A stretch of DNA of 64,000 nt from Pseudomonas viridiflava (GTDB lineage Bacteria; Pseudomonadota; Gammaproteobacteria; Pseudomonadales; Pseudomonadaceae). The first letter of the stretch is position 1. Every line of letters begins with the position of its first letter. Where the stretch lies: the NCBI RefSeq assembly GCF_900580865.1, contig NZ_UTBZ01000040.1, positions 62,001 through 126,000 of the forward strand, in the 5' to 3' direction. A model generated the notes under the pieces. The model was not told the origin of the DNA, did no database searches, and saw only the letters and a program-made list of their open reading frames with translations. Positions 28,640-40,486 of the stretch are shown in pieces. Both the position numbers and the translations under genes were made by a program.

Positions 28640-29317
28640 ATGCAAATACGTTCACGGCTGATGAGCGGCCAGTGGTTCAGTCATCTGCCGGCGTCCTTTC
28701 AGGATAGTCTGCTGGCGGCAGCGCGGGAGCGGCGGCTGACGGCAGGGCAGCGCTTGTTTCAGCGCGGGGATGCGCCGTGCGGTTTGTACGCGGTGCTCGA
28801 TGGCGCTGTGCGTATCGGCGCGGTGAGTGAGCAGGGCAAGGAGGCGTTGTTGAGTCTGGTCGAGGCGCCGCACTGGTTCGGTGAAATCTGCCTGTTCGAT
28901 GGCCAGCCGCGTACCCATGACGCCTACGCAGTCGGGCCGTGCACGTTGCTGAATATTCCGCAGGCGACGTTGCTGAAACTGCTCGACGAACATCCGGTGT
29001 ATTGGCGAAATCTGGCGCTGCTGATGAGCCACAAACTGCGCCTGGCCTTCATCAACCTCGAACAACTGAGCCTGCTGCCAGCGCCGGCGCGTCTGGCTCA
29101 TCGCTTGCTGATGATCGCCGAAGGCTACGGCGAACTCGACGCGCCACGCCGAGTGCTGCAGCTGCCGCAGGAGCAATTGGCGTCGATGCTGTCGCTGTCG
29201 CGGCAGACCACCAATCAGATCCTCAAGGATTTGCAGGGGCAAGGGATTATCGGGCTGGGGTATGGCGAGATCGAAATCCTTGATGCCGTACGATTGCGTG
29301 CCCTCGCCACGATCTGA
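28640..29317 (+). CDS. Crp/Fnr-family transcriptional regulator
   Basis: This is a 225-residue regulator. The N-terminal cyclic-nucleotide-binding-like beta-roll (about 10-125) has GEICLFDGQPRTHDAYA at the phosphate-cassette position, where cAMP-binding Crp has GE..(5)RSA; here the Arg-Thr pair suggests a different or no ligand. There are no Fnr-type N-terminal cysteines. A dimer helix (about 125-150) leads to a winged HTH (about 165-220, QEQLASMLSLSRQTTNQILKDL). The ATG at 28640 follows CCAGGAG. The likely target is the divergent Mpo1-like gene or itself, by position only. Confidence 0.87.
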   Translation: MQIRSRLMSGQWFSHLPASFQDSLLAAARERRLTAGQRLFQRGDAPCGLYAVLDGAVRIGAVSEQGKEALLSLVEAPHWFGEICLFDGQPRTHDAYAVGPCTLLNIPQATLLKLLDEHPVYWRNLALLMSHKLRLAFINLEQLSLLPAPARLAHRLLMIAEGYGELDAPRRVLQLPQEQLASMLSLSRQTTNQILKDLQGQGIIGLGYGEIEILDAVRLRALATI

Positions 29318-29333
29318 CGGGCACCTGAGATCC

Positions 29334-29425
29334 CCTGTGGGAGCGAGCCTGCTCGCGAAAGCGGTGGGTCATTCAGCCGAGATGTCGACTGACCCGACGC
29401 CTTCGCGAGCAGGCTCGCTCCCACA
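29334..29425. repeat. REP inverted pair (GTGGGAGCGAGC family)
   Basis: Arms 29334-29362 and 29399-29425. The spacer has GGGTCATTCAG as in the pair at 18966. It lies between convergent genes. Confidence 0.9.
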
Positions 29426-29443
29426 TTTTTGATCTGTGTTGAT

Positions 29444-29854
29444 TCAGGAACCGCGATAGGTCGAGAAACCGTATGGGCTGAGCAGCAGCGGGATGTGGTA
29501 GTGCTGATCGGTCTGCTTCACTTCAAAAATCACCGGGATTTCCGGGAAGAACGTGTCGTGCTTGATCTTCTTGAAGTACTCGCCGGTCTTGAACACCACG
29601 CGGTATTCACCCGCTTCAAAAGGCTGTTTGGCCGGGAACAGCTCGGCGATGCGCCCTTGTTCATTGGTCGTGCCCTGCGCCAACGGCTGCCAGTTCTCGC
29701 CGACGTGTTTTTCCAGGGTCACGTTAATGCCCGGCGACGGCAGGCCGTTTTCCAGGTTGAGCACGTGCACGCTCAACGGGTTGCCAGCCGCCAGGGCCAG
29801 GCTGGAAAAAGCGCTCAGGCCGAGCGCGGCGAAGGTCATGCGCAAAGTGCTCAT
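29444..29854 (-). CDS. hiuH: HiuH, 5-hydroxyisourate hydrolase, periplasmic form
   Basis: This 136-residue transthyretin-like enzyme hydrolyses 5-hydroxyisourate in the urate pathway. The N-terminal signal peptide (about 1-23, ending ALA before GNPLSVHV) marks it as periplasmic, like E. coli HiuH/YedX. Conserved pieces are LSVHVLNLENGLPSPG, the active-site His in HVLN, the Arg/His region HYHIPLLLSP, and the C-terminal YRGS. AAGGAG lies ahead of the ATG. It is second in a two-gene unit behind the GlcG/HbpS-like gene, 12 bp apart, divergent from an HprRS-like system as hiuH is in E. coli. Confidence 0.93.
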   Translation of the reverse strand: MSTLRMTFAALGLSAFSSLALAAGNPLSVHVLNLENGLPSPGINVTLEKHVGENWQPLAQGTTNEQGRIAELFPAKQPFEAGEYRVVFKTGEYFKKIKHDTFFPEIPVIFEVKQTDQHYHIPLLLSPYGFSTYRGS

Positions 29855-29866
29855 GGATGCATCTCC

Positions 29867-30352
29867 TTATTGGGAACGGGTAGTGGCCAGACCGGTTTTC
29901 CCGGCAGCCTTGATCGCACAGTTTTCGTCTTGCTCGCCGCCACCGGAACCGGCCACGCCCATCGCGCCCACCAGCTCATCAGCGGCGAACAACGGAATGC
30001 CGCCGCCGAGCAACAACAACTCGTCGAGGGTGTTGAGGTTGGCGGTTTCCGGATTGCTGCGAGCACGTTCGGCAAACAATCGGGTGGCGGTTTTGGTCGA
30101 CAGCGCGGTGTACGCCTTGCGCTGGCTGGCGGCGGTGTTGTGCGGGCCAACGCCATCGCCGCGCAGGGTCACCAGCAAGTTGCCGCCGCGGTCGAGCACC
30201 GAAACCGTCCCGGTGCAATTGGCCATTGCCGTGTCGGCGAGCAGCCGTGCAGTTTTCAGGTCGAGGTCGGCGTGACGCGGCAGCTCAGAGCTGGCGACAG
30301 CGGCACCACTGAGGCCGATCATCAGGCTTGCAACGAGGAATTTGACGGTCAT
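29867..30352 (-). CDS. GlcG/HbpS-family exported protein
   Basis: This is a 161-residue protein of the GlcG/HbpS (DUF336) family, whose Streptomyces member HbpS binds haem and senses oxidative stress. The signal peptide spans about 1-20 (ending AVASS). The core reads LADTAMANCTGTVSVLDRGGNLLVTLR, then RKAYTALSTKTATRLFAER and a glycine-rich GGGIPLF..DELVGAMGVAGSGGGEQDENCA. The two Cys (about 46 and 146) might form a disulfide. Immediately upstream is the palindrome shared with the two-component operon. A role in periplasmic oxidative stress or haem handling is inferred from family and context. Confidence 0.87.
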   Translation of the reverse strand: MTVKFLVASLMIGLSGAAVASSELPRHADLDLKTARLLADTAMANCTGTVSVLDRGGNLLVTLRGDGVGPHNTAASQRKAYTALSTKTATRLFAERARSNPETANLNTLDELLLLGGGIPLFAADELVGAMGVAGSGGGEQDENCAIKAAGKTGLATTRSQ

Positions 30353-30418
30353 GGAAAGGCTCCAAAAGCTGAGGTCGCCACCTTAATCGCCGGTCTTCGT
30401 CAGAACCTCGTCAGTCTG

Positions 30419-30434
30419 ATTACAAGTTTGTAAT
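30419..30434. promoter_or_regulatory. HprR/CusR-type operator palindrome
   Basis: ATTACAA-GT-TTGTAAT is a perfect 7-bp inverted repeat with a 2-bp spacer, centred between the divergent GlcG-hiuH unit and the response regulator gene. As I recall them, the E. coli HprR box contains ATTACAA/TTGTAAT with a 2-bp spacer and the CusR box GACAA/TTGTC. The match supports regulation of both directions by the adjacent regulator. Confidence 0.75.
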
Positions 30435-30487
30435 GGGCAACGCCGCCGAAGGCGCCTAGCCTGTGTGCCTATCAATCGAGGTGTGCC

Positions 30488-31168
30488 ATGCGTTTGCTGG
30501 TCGTAGAAGATGAAGCCAAAACCGCGAATTTCCTCGCCAAGGGCCTGGGCGAGTCGGGTTTTGCCGTGGACGTGGCGCTCAATGGCCTCGATGGGCGCTA
30601 CTTTATCGAGCAACAGGAATATGACCTGATCATCCTCGACGTGATGCTCCCCGGCCTCAATGGCTGGCAATTGCTGCAGCTGATCCGCCAGCGCGGCGCC
30701 ACGCCGGTGTTGTTCCTGACCGCCAAGGACGCCATTGAAGATCGCGTGCGCGGCCTCGAGCTGGGTGCCGACGATTACTTGCTCAAACCCTTCGCCTTCG
30801 CCGAACTGCTCGCGCGGGTACGCACGTTGCTGCGGCGCGGGCCGATGCGCGAAGCCGAGTCGTACACCATCGCCGACCTGGAAATCGATGTGCTGCGCCG
30901 CCGGGTCAGTCGCGGCGGCCAGCGCATCGCTCTGACCAACAAGGAGTTCGCCTTGTTGCAATTGCTCGCCAGTCGTCAGGGCGAAGTGCTGTCGCGCACG
31001 CTGATCGCCTCGCAGGTGTGGAACCTGAATTTCGACAGCGACACCAACATGGTCGAGGTTGCAGTGCGCCGTTTGCGCTCCAAAGTCGATGATCCCTACA
31101 TGCCGAAACTTATCCACACCGTGCGCGGTGTCGGTTATCAATTGGAAGCGCCTGACGATGCGCTCTAG
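30488..31168 (+). CDS. hprR: HprR/CusR-like OmpR-family response regulator
   Basis: This is a 226-residue regulator. The receiver domain (1-115) has acidic residues in VVEDE, phospho-acceptor Asp in IILDVMLPG (about 51) and Lys in YLLKPFAF. The winged-helix OmpR domain (about 128-220) has the recognition region [18 protein letters not shown]. It belongs to the heavy-metal/HprR branch by its domain sequence. GAGGTG precedes the ATG. The gene overlaps the kinase gene by 11 bp. Its position opposite hiuH argues for the oxidative-stress HprR type rather than a copper regulator; no copper genes are present. The symbol is assigned on this context. Confidence 0.85.
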   Translation: MRLLVVEDEAKTANFLAKGLGESGFAVDVALNGLDGRYFIEQQEYDLIILDVMLPGLNGWQLLQLIRQRGATPVLFLTAKDAIEDRVRGLELGADDYLLKPFAFAELLARVRTLLRRGPMREAESYTIADLEIDVLRRRVSRGGQRIALTNKEFALLQLLASRQGEVLSRTLIASQVWNLNFDSDTNMVEVAVRRLRSKVDDPYMPKLIHTVRGVGYQLEAPDDAL

Positions 31169-32543
31169 GTCGATCGCCTGGCGCCTGGCGCTGGCGTTCG
31201 CATTGGTCTGCGCTTTGGTGCTGAGCGCGATTGGCGTGTTTCTCTACCGCTCGCTGGCCACGGAAATCGCCTGGCGTGATGACCTCGCGTTGCTTGGACG
31301 ACTGGAGCAAGTTCGCGCCTTGCTCGCTGACAGCGACAGCCTGGGCGCTTTACAGGCACGGCCGCGGTTGTATCAAAACATGCTCGGTAATCTCGACAGC
31401 CTGTTGCTGGTGCGCCGCGCCGATGGTTCCAGTGTGATCGCCATTAATCCACGTCAACGCGAATTGCCGGCGCTGAACGCGATCCCCCCCGAGCAAACGC
31501 CGCAGCGCCGCGACGTGCTGATCTGGCAAGCGTCGGACGGTGCTGAGCTGGCCCTGCTATCCGGCGAAGCGCAAGGGCCGAACGGCGAGCCGCTGACGGT
31601 CATTGCCGGCAAGGTGCTGAGCGAACGCGAACAGATGCTCGCCAGTTACCGTTTACGCCTTTATCTGGCCGTCGGCGTCGGTGCGTTGCTTGCCTTTGCC
31701 TTGGGCTTGCTGTTGCTGCGCCGAGGCCTGCAACCGTTACGGCAGTTGAGCGCAGCGGTGCGCGGCATCGATCTGCGCAGCCTCGACCAACGCTTGCCCG
31801 CCAACGGCACGCCCGCCGAACTGCTTGAACCGGTGCAGGCGCTCAACGGCATGCTCGCGCGGCTGGACGACAGCGTGCAGCGCCTGTCGCAGTTCTCCGC
31901 TGACCTCGCCCACGAGATTCGTACGCCGCTGCACACCTTGTTGGCGAGCAACGGGCAGGCGCTGAATCATCCGCGCAGCACCGAGGAGTATCAGGAAGTG
32001 CTGGCCTCGAATATGGAAGAGTTTGAACGGCTCAAGCGCATGGCGGAAAACCTGATGTTCCTTGCTCGTGCCGAGCAGGCGGAGCGCGCGCTCAATCTGC
32101 AAACGCTGGATTTACGCAGCCTTGGCGGTGAGCTGTGTGATTATTTTGAAGCCTTGGCGGATGACCGTGAGGTGCGGCTGGACAATCAACTGCATGGCGA
32201 ATTGCTTGCCGATCAGCAGTTGCTGCAACGGGCGCTTGGCAATTTGCTGGCGAATGCCGTGCGCCATGCCGACCCTGGATCCGTGATCAGCCTGCACCGA
32301 CGTGAGGAGTCGGGTTGGTGTTGGTTGCAAGTGCACAACCATGGGCCGGCCATTGCGTCGGAGCATCTGAGCAAGCTGTTCGACCGTTTCTACCGTGTTG
32401 ATCCTTCACGGGCGGAGCCGGGGGATTCCGGTGGGTTGGGATTGGCGATCGTGCAATCGATCATGCTGTTGCATGGCGGGCGGGTGCGGGTGGACAGTGA
32501 TGCTGACAGCACCGTTTTTGAGCTGGGTTTTGCGTTGAATTAA
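31158..32543 (+). CDS. hprS: HprS/CusS-like sensor histidine kinase
   Basis: This is a 461-residue inner-membrane kinase. TM1 spans about 9-31, then a periplasmic sensor domain of about 130 residues, TM2 (about 165-188), HAMP (about 190-240), and HisKA with phospho-acceptor His in [15 protein letters not shown]. The HATPase domain has its N box in [10 protein letters not shown] and G box in [11 protein letters not shown]. The start ATG (31158) lies inside the response regulator gene; the longer open frame from 31059 is in the wrong context. No extra Cys/Met metal-binding cluster stands out in the sensor domain. In E. coli HprS responds to hydrogen peroxide or hypochlorite. The signal here is inferred. 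Confidence 0.87.
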   Translation: MRSRSIAWRLALAFALVCALVLSAIGVFLYRSLATEIAWRDDLALLGRLEQVRALLADSDSLGALQARPRLYQNMLGNLDSLLLVRRADGSSVIAINPRQRELPALNAIPPEQTPQRRDVLIWQASDGAELALLSGEAQGPNGEPLTVIAGKVLSEREQMLASYRLRLYLAVGVGALLAFALGLLLLRRGLQPLRQLSAAVRGIDLRSLDQRLPANGTPAELLEPVQALNGMLARLDDSVQRLSQFSADLAHEIRTPLHTLLASNGQALNHPRSTEEYQEVLASNMEEFERLKRMAENLMFLARAEQAERALNLQTLDLRSLGGELCDYFEALADDREVRLDNQLHGELLADQQLLQRALGNLLANAVRHADPGSVISLHRREESGWCWLQVHNHGPAIASEHLSKLFDRFYRVDPSRAEPGDSGGLGLAIVQSIMLLHGGRVRVDSDADSTVFELGFALN

Positions 32544-32547
32544 AGGG

Positions 32548-32619
32548 CCCCTTCGCGAGCAGGCTCGCTCCCACATTTGGAATGCGTTTCCCCTGTGGGA
32601 GCGAGCCTGCTCGCGAAGG
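32548..32619. repeat. REP inverted pair (GTGGGAGCGAGC family)
   Basis: Arms 32548-32575 and 32594-32619, between the kinase and the convergent AraC gene. The spacer is short (18 bp). Confidence 0.9.
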
Positions 32620-32651
32620 CGCCGGATCTGACGACCCAGCGTTGGGATCAA

Positions 32652-33656
32652 TCAGCGCAACCCATCACGAAACTGCCCCGGCGTCAGCCCCGTCCAGCGC
32701 TTGAACGCGCGGCTGAAGCTGCTGGTATCGGCAAACCCGAGCAAATAACTCACCTCACTCAAAGAACACTGCGGATCGCGCAGGTGCAGCAGCGCCAGAT
32801 TCTCACGGCTTTCGTTGAGCAACGTGTCAAAGCGACAACCCTCATCCGCCAGATGCCTTTGCAGGCTGCGCAAACTCAGGTGCAACGCCTGGGCAATCCG
32901 TTCTGCACTGGGTTCACCTTCCGGCAATTGTTCTTCAATGGCATCGCGCACCTTGCGCTCCCAGGTCAGCGGCTGGAGCTGGGCCATCGTGCGTTTGAGC
33001 ACCGCTTCGTTGTGTTCGGCGAGTTCCGGGTTGGCGTCGTCGAGGTGGCTGTCGAAGTCGGCAAGGGCGAACTCCAGGCGATCCTCCGCACAGCCGAAAT
33101 GCACCGGGGCGCGGAAGACTTTGTGCCATTGGTGCGAATCGGTTGGTTCCGGGCGGCGCAGGTAAACGGCCAGCGGCGCGTAATCGCGACCAAGACGATT
33201 ACGGCAGGTGCGCACGTAGATCGCGGTGAAGGCATCGATGGCTTCGAAGGCTGGCGCCGGATTGCCTGACGGAATTTTCAGACGGAATTGGTAGCGGTCG
33301 TCGCCACGATTCAGCTCCAGTTCCAGCGCATCGCTGACCACCGGGTGATAGCGCACGATGCGTTCGAACACCTCGCGCAAACTGCCGCTGGCGACCAGCG
33401 CATAACCGAGGGCATGAAAAGTAGTCGGGCTGACAAAGCGTGACACGCGCAGACCAATCGCCGGGTCGCCGCTGACCTGCACGGCGATTTCCCACAGGCG
33501 CGTGGTGCCGGACAGCGGATAGCGCGCGTTGGGGTCGTCCATCAAATTTGGGTCGAGCCCGGCCTGCTGGCACAAGGCAATGCTGTCCAGCCCCAGCGCA
33601 TCGAGTTGTTTGCGCAAGGCACGGGTCCAGCTGGCGAGGGAGGTCGGTTCCTTCAT
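32652..33656 (-). CDS. AraC-family transcriptional regulator
   Basis: This is a 334-residue regulator of the OruR/ArgR-like subgroup. An N-terminal 'Arabinose_bd' type sensory domain (about 20-205) includes HALGYALVASGSLREVFERIVRYHPVVSD. The C-terminal AraC HTH pair (about 235-332) has SLRSLQRHLADEGCRF and SEVSYLLGFADTSSFSRAFKRWTGLTPGQFR. It diverges from the desaturase gene with 100 bp between starts, so that gene is the probable target. Members of this group often control lipid or amino-acid related genes; the effector is unknown. Confidence 0.9.
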   Translation of the reverse strand: MKEPTSLASWTRALRKQLDALGLDSIALCQQAGLDPNLMDDPNARYPLSGTTRLWEIAVQVSGDPAIGLRVSRFVSPTTFHALGYALVASGSLREVFERIVRYHPVVSDALELELNRGDDRYQFRLKIPSGNPAPAFEAIDAFTAIYVRTCRNRLGRDYAPLAVYLRRPEPTDSHQWHKVFRAPVHFGCAEDRLEFALADFDSHLDDANPELAEHNEAVLKRTMAQLQPLTWERKVRDAIEEQLPEGEPSAERIAQALHLSLRSLQRHLADEGCRFDTLLNESRENLALLHLRDPQCSLSEVSYLLGFADTSSFSRAFKRWTGLTPGQFRDGLR

Positions 33657-33756
33657 GCTGATTGGCGCTTCCGGTCAACAGGTTGGCGTTCTCGGCTACC
33701 GCAATCCACGCCTTCGCGAGGCACGATGCGAACATCCATAAACAGAGGATGGAAGC

Positions 33757-34827
33757 ATGGACGGTACTTCTGCAAGTCCCCAGCGACACAATGCGGCCCA
33801 GCGATCAGCGCATATTCGCCAAGTGGTGCTGGCCAAAGGCGTCGAGTTGCGCGAGCGCTACCCGATTCTCAAGCATCAGGATGCATTGGGCGCGGGGATT
33901 CTGGCCTTTGCCCTGGCCGGGATGATCGGCTCGGCGGCACTGTACATCAGCGGCCATATGGCATGGTGGGTGTGCCTGCTGCTCAACGCATTTTTCGCTT
34001 CGCTGACCCATGAGCTTGAGCACGACCTGATCCACAGCATGTATTTTCGCAAGCAACGCGCGCCGCATAACCTGATGATGGGCCTGGTATGGCTGGCGCG
34101 GCCGAGCACGATCAATCCGTGGATCCGCCGCCATCTGCACCTCAATCACCACAAGGTCTCCGGCACTGAAACCGACATGGAAGAACGCGCGATCACCAAC
34201 GGCGAACCGTGGGGTTTTGCGCGCTTGTTGATGGTTGGCGACAACGTCATGTCAGCGTTCATCCGCATGCTGCGGGCCAAAACCTGGGCGCACAAGTTCA
34301 GCATCATCAAGCGCACATTGAAGGTCTACGCGCCGCTGGCGCTGGTGCATTGGGGCGCGTGGTATGTGTTTCTCGGTTTTCACGCGGCCAATGGCATCGC
34401 CTATCTGCTGGGTTCGCCAATCGAGTGGTCGGCGACCACGTTGGCGGTGATGCAGGTAATTGATATCGCCGCTGTGGTGATCATCGGCCCGAACGTGTTG
34501 CGCACGTTTTGCCTGCACTTCATCAGCTCGAACATGCATTACTACGGGGATGTTGAACTGGGTAATGTGCTGCAGCAGTGTCAGGTGTTGAATCCTTGGT
34601 GGTTGTGGCCGTTGCAGGCGTTCTGCTTCAATTTTGGCAGCAGTCACGGGATCCATCATTTTGTCGTGAAGGAGCCGTTTTACATTCGCCAGATGACCGT
34701 GCCGGTGGCGCATAAAGTGATGCGTGAGATGGGGGTGCGGTTTAATGATTTCGGGACGTTTGGGCGGGCTAACCGGTTTGTTCGTCGGGATGAAGTTGCG
34801 GTGTCTGGGGAGGCGGTGGAGGCCTGA
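33757..34827 (+). CDS. Membrane fatty acid desaturase / alkane hydroxylase-fold protein
   Basis: This 356-residue integral-membrane di-iron protein has three His boxes: HELEHDLIH (about 86-94), HLHLNHH (about 127-133) and HGIHHF (about 295-300). A further HYYGD motif is at about 262-266. About four TM helices cluster at 46-85 and 185-245. The box pattern and AlkB-like HELEH place it in the desaturase/alkane monooxygenase superfamily, but it is not DesA (20218) and substrate preference cannot be read from sequence. GGATGG lies before the ATG. Control by the divergent AraC regulator is likely. Confidence 0.82.
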   Translation: MDGTSASPQRHNAAQRSAHIRQVVLAKGVELRERYPILKHQDALGAGILAFALAGMIGSAALYISGHMAWWVCLLLNAFFASLTHELEHDLIHSMYFRKQRAPHNLMMGLVWLARPSTINPWIRRHLHLNHHKVSGTETDMEERAITNGEPWGFARLLMVGDNVMSAFIRMLRAKTWAHKFSIIKRTLKVYAPLALVHWGAWYVFLGFHAANGIAYLLGSPIEWSATTLAVMQVIDIAAVVIIGPNVLRTFCLHFISSNMHYYGDVELGNVLQQCQVLNPWWLWPLQAFCFNFGSSHGIHHFVVKEPFYIRQMTVPVAHKVMREMGVRFNDFGTFGRANRFVRRDEVAVSGEAVEA

Positions 34828-34836
34828 CAGAAGGCG

Positions 34837-35016
34837 CCCTCACCCTACCCCTCTCCCGGAGGGAGAGGGGACCGATTGGGGGATATTGGGGAACTACGCC
34901 GACCTGAATGTTTTTCTTCGAATCCATAATCGACCCAGTTTTTCAGGTCGATGTTTGACGAAAGACACCTCGGTCAGTCCCCTCTCCCTCTGGGAGAGGG
35001 TTAGGGTGAGGGGCTC
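34837..35016. repeat. Long inverted repeat, CCCTCACCCTA..TAGGGTGAGGG family
   Basis: About 180 bp bounded by CCCTCACCCTACCCCTCTCCC and its inverted counterpart (GGGAGAGGGTTAGGGTGAGGGG). The interior holds GCCGACCTGAATG and CATAATCGACCCAGTTTTTCAGGTCGATG, parts of which recur in the four other copies in this window. It lies between two convergent genes. Confidence 0.85.
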
Positions 35017-35027
35017 TTGATCCTGTA

Positions 35028-37464
<2,437 letters not shown>

Positions 37465-37468
<4 letters not shown>

Positions 37469-39063
37469 GCGTGTCTCCAGCGGGTCGCGCGAATTTCCAG
37501 GCGTTGGCCAATGAGGTTGAGCAGGGCGCCGGTGAGACCGACGAAAAGCATGCCGGCCATGATCAGGTCCATGCGCAGCAATTGTTGTGCGCCGATCATC
37601 TGGCTGCCGATGCCGCCGTTCGACGGCATGAAATATTCAGCGCCGATGGTGCCGAGCCAGGCGTAGATCAGGCTCAGTCTGAGGCCTGCAAAAATCCCCG
37701 GTGCGGCGCCCGGCAGTACCAGTCGGCGCAGGCGTTGGCCGAGGCTCAGACGCAGCACTTGTGCTGCTTCGTTGAGTTGTGGCGAGAGGTTGGCGACGCT
37801 GCGTTGGGTGGCGATAAACAGCGGAAAGAACGCGGCGAGGGCGACGAACACCCATTTGGCCAGTTCGCCGAGACCGAACCAGGCAGTTAGCAGTGGTACC
37901 CAGGCGAAAATGGCAATCTGTCGGATGGCCGCGAGGGTCGGGCCGAGCAGGCGTTCGCTGGTGCGCGACAAGCCCAGCAGCAAGCCGAGGGCGAAACCGA
38001 GTCCGCCGCCCAACAGCAAACCGCCGAGGGTGCGACCGAGGCTGAGCGCCATGCCGCTGATCAACGTGCCATCAAGCAGACCGTCCCATGCCGTGTTCAA
38101 AACGGCCAGCGGGCTGACCAGAATGTTGGCATCGACCCACTGCAGTTCGTTCGCCAGTTGCCATAACGCCAGCAAGCTCAGCGGCAGCAGCCATGGCTGC
38201 AGCCGCTGCCAGCCTTCATAACGCGGGCCGCGACGAATTTCGGCGGTGGCCGGATGCGGCCAGTGCACCAGTTTCTTGTCCAGCAGGCCGATGCCGCGAT
38301 CCATCGCCACACCGATCAACCCGATGACGACGATGCACACGAACACGATGTCGAGCATGAACAGTTGTCGCGCCCAGACCATCAGGTAGCCGATGCCTTC
38401 ACTGGAGGCCAGCAGTTCGACGGCCAGCAACGAAGTCCAGCCAGCAGCCAGCGCCAGACGCACACCAGCCATGAACGCGGGGAGGGCGGCGGGTAATACC
38501 AGTCGACGAATCAACAGATGCGGCGGCAGACGTAAAACGGCGGCAGCTTCGCGTAATTTCGGTTGTGCGTCGCGTACGCCGACCAGTGTGTGCAGGGTCA
38601 CCGGCACCACAACTGCTTTGATCAATACCACCAGTTTCAGCACCTCGCCGATGCCGAAAAACACCATGAACAGTGGAATCCACGCCAGCGTCGGTACCTG
38701 CGACAGGCCGGCGAAGGTCGGGAAGATCAGGCGTTCGAGACGTCGGCTGAAACCCAGCGCAGCCCCCAGTATCGCGCCCGCTGAAATTCCTGCGAGCAAA
38801 CCCCAGAACAAGCGTTGCAGGCTGATCCACAAATGGCTCCACAACTCGCCTTGGGACAACTCGACAGCGCTGTTCCACACCAGCGACGGCGCAGGTAGGA
38901 TCTGCTCGCTCATCCACTCGTTACGTGCGGCCAGCCACCACAGGGCGAACAGGCTCAGGGGCAGCAGCCACGGCAACAGACGTTGGTTCAGGCTTGGCCA
39001 GGTACGGCGGCTTTTCAGCGGCGGCGCGGGGAGTGGGAGACTGAGCAAGGATTGGCGGGCCAT
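37465..39063 (-). CDS. atsB: AtsB, fused double-permease of sulfate-ester ABC transporter
   Basis: This 532-residue membrane protein is a head-to-tail fusion of two SsuC-like permease domains. Each half carries an EAA-type loop: LREAAAVLRLPPHLLIRRLVLPAALPAF (about 170-200) and LNEAAQVLRLSLGQRLRRLVLPGAAPGIF (about 435-465). The linker (about 270-290) starts near KLVHWPHPATAEIRRGPR. A single-gene dimer replaces the usual permease homodimer; AtsB of P. putida S-313 is, to my memory, of this type. GGAGG lies 7 nt before the ATG. It is first in the minus-strand operon, divergent from atsR. Confidence 0.9.
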
Positions 39064-39099
39064 GGGTGACCTCCGTTGTCGGGTTGGCTCAAGATCGAA

Positions 39100-39178
39100 A
39101 GATCGCAGCCTTCGGCAGCTCCTACAGGGGAATGCGTCCTTGAATTACCCCTGTAGGAGCTGCCGAAGGCAGCGATCT
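39100..39178. repeat. REP inverted pair (GGAGCTGCCGAAGG family)
   Basis: Arms 39100-39130 and 39148-39178 are in the atsB leader. It is unusual in lying 5' of a gene rather than at a 3' end. Confidence 0.88.
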
Positions 39179-39452
39179 CTAGCGGAATTAACTAAGAGCT
39201 AATGGTTATAAACAATCTTTAATAAGTTATTTTTAGAGATAAGCAGCGCCATTTAAGGCTTCCAGCCCACACGCATCCAATGCATTCGAAGAATATTTTC
39301 CATGCTGTTAATGCATACGCCGCTGCAAGGCCCGTTATTGCTTGCTTAGCGTTAAAAGCTATAAAAATGTGCATTTATAGTATTTAAGCGAAGGTATCCA
39401 TTCGGCCTACTTTCGGCTCCTCAACGCCCGTCGTGATCAAGGAGCTGCACCC
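39179..39452. promoter_or_regulatory. AT-rich divergent promoter region of atsB and atsR
   Basis: The 274 bp between the REP pair and atsR are strikingly AT-rich. Visible elements are the motif AATAAGTTATTTTTAGAGATAAGCAGCGCC (given in two parts: 39221-39237 and 39238-39250), which resembles elements before oscA, the TonB-dependent receptor and tonB. ATGCAT occurs twice (39280-39285, 39311-39316), as in the receptor and tonB promoters. GAATATT is at 39290. Regulation by CysB and/or a LysR protein is inferred. Confidence 0.5.
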
Positions 39453-40466
39453 ATGAACCTTCCCTTTAAACGTGTTTTCAGTCTGTTTGCCGTGCCTGCT
39501 CTGGCGGGCCTGCTGGCGTTCACCGCCCACGCTGACGAACTCAAGGAAATCAGAATCGCCGTGCCCGACCTGAGCGCCGGCACCCAGCACAGCGGCGGCG
39601 GTGTGGTGGATGTGTTGCGCGATCAGCAGATTTTCGAAAAAGCCTTTGCCGATCAGGGCATCAAGATTCAGTGGAGTTTCTTCAAAGGTGCCGGGCCGGT
39701 GATCAACGAGGCGTTTGCCAATGGTCAGGTCGATCTGGCGTATCTGGGCGATCTGGCGGCGATTATTGGCAAGTCCAATGGCCTCGATACTCGCTTGCTC
39801 AGCGCCAGTGCCCGTGGCGTGAAGCAGTATCTGGGCGTGGTGCCGGGTTCGGGGATCAAGACGTTGCAGGATCTGAAGGGCAAGCGCGTGGCGATCTTCC
39901 GCGGCACCGCGACACAGCTCTCGTTTGACGCGGCGCTGGCCAGTCAGGGCTTGAGTGAGAAGGATCTGAAGGTCATCAATCTGGATTTCAACGCAGCGGT
40001 TGCAGCGCTGGCTGCGAAGCAGATCGATGCGTCATGGGGCAGCTCCGGGTTGACCGCATTGCAGGCCAAAGGTCTGGCCGAGCTACCGCTCAATACCAAG
40101 GATCTCGGCGGCGCGGGTAGTGTGCAGTCGGTGCTGGTCGGCACCGGCAAGTTTGTCGATGCGCATCCGGAGGCGGTGGCGAAATTGCTCAAGGCGCAAC
40201 AGCAGGCGGTGGAATGGCTGACCCAGGACAGTAACAAAGCCGCTTACGTGCAACTGGTCTCGGGTCTGGCCAGTTATCCGCCGGTGATCCTGACCCAGGA
40301 TCTGCAGGATCAGAAATTGAGCGAAGTGTTCCCGTCGACGCTGGATCCGGTGTTCCTCGGCAGCTTGCAGGACAAGGTAGATCTGGCGGCGCAGCAGAAG
40401 CTGATTCGCAAACCGTTCAAGGTCAACGACTGGGTGGCGCCTGAGTTGGCAGCGGCCAAGCTCTGA
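39453..40466 (+). CDS. atsR: AtsR, sulfate-ester/sulfonate-binding protein
   Basis: This 337-residue periplasmic solute-binding protein of the SsuA/NitT-TauT family has a signal peptide (about 1-27, ending AHA before DELKEIRIAVPD). It contains the family's GPVINEAFANGQVDLAYLGDLAAIIGKSNG and LKGKRVAIFRGTATQLSFDAAL. AAGGAG precedes the ATG. It is transcribed opposite to atsBCA but should serve that transporter. In P. putida S-313 the binding protein for this system is called AtsR, and despite the letter R it is not a regulator. A REP pair follows the gene. Confidence 0.9.
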   Translation: MNLPFKRVFSLFAVPALAGLLAFTAHADELKEIRIAVPDLSAGTQHSGGGVVDVLRDQQIFEKAFADQGIKIQWSFFKGAGPVINEAFANGQVDLAYLGDLAAIIGKSNGLDTRLLSASARGVKQYLGVVPGSGIKTLQDLKGKRVAIFRGTATQLSFDAALASQGLSEKDLKVINLDFNAAVAALAAKQIDASWGSSGLTALQAKGLAELPLNTKDLGGAGSVQSVLVGTGKFVDAHPEAVAKLLKAQQQAVEWLTQDSNKAAYVQLVSGLASYPPVILTQDLQDQKLSEVFPSTLDPVFLGSLQDKVDLAAQQKLIRKPFKVNDWVAPELAAAKL

Positions 40467-40486
40467 ATCTTTAGCGCCTGCTCTGG

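Noticed and set aside
30488..32543. Copper/heavy-metal CopRS assignment
   Set aside because: The domain family fits, but no copper-resistance gene is nearby and hiuH is the divergent partner, so the HprRS assignment is preferred.
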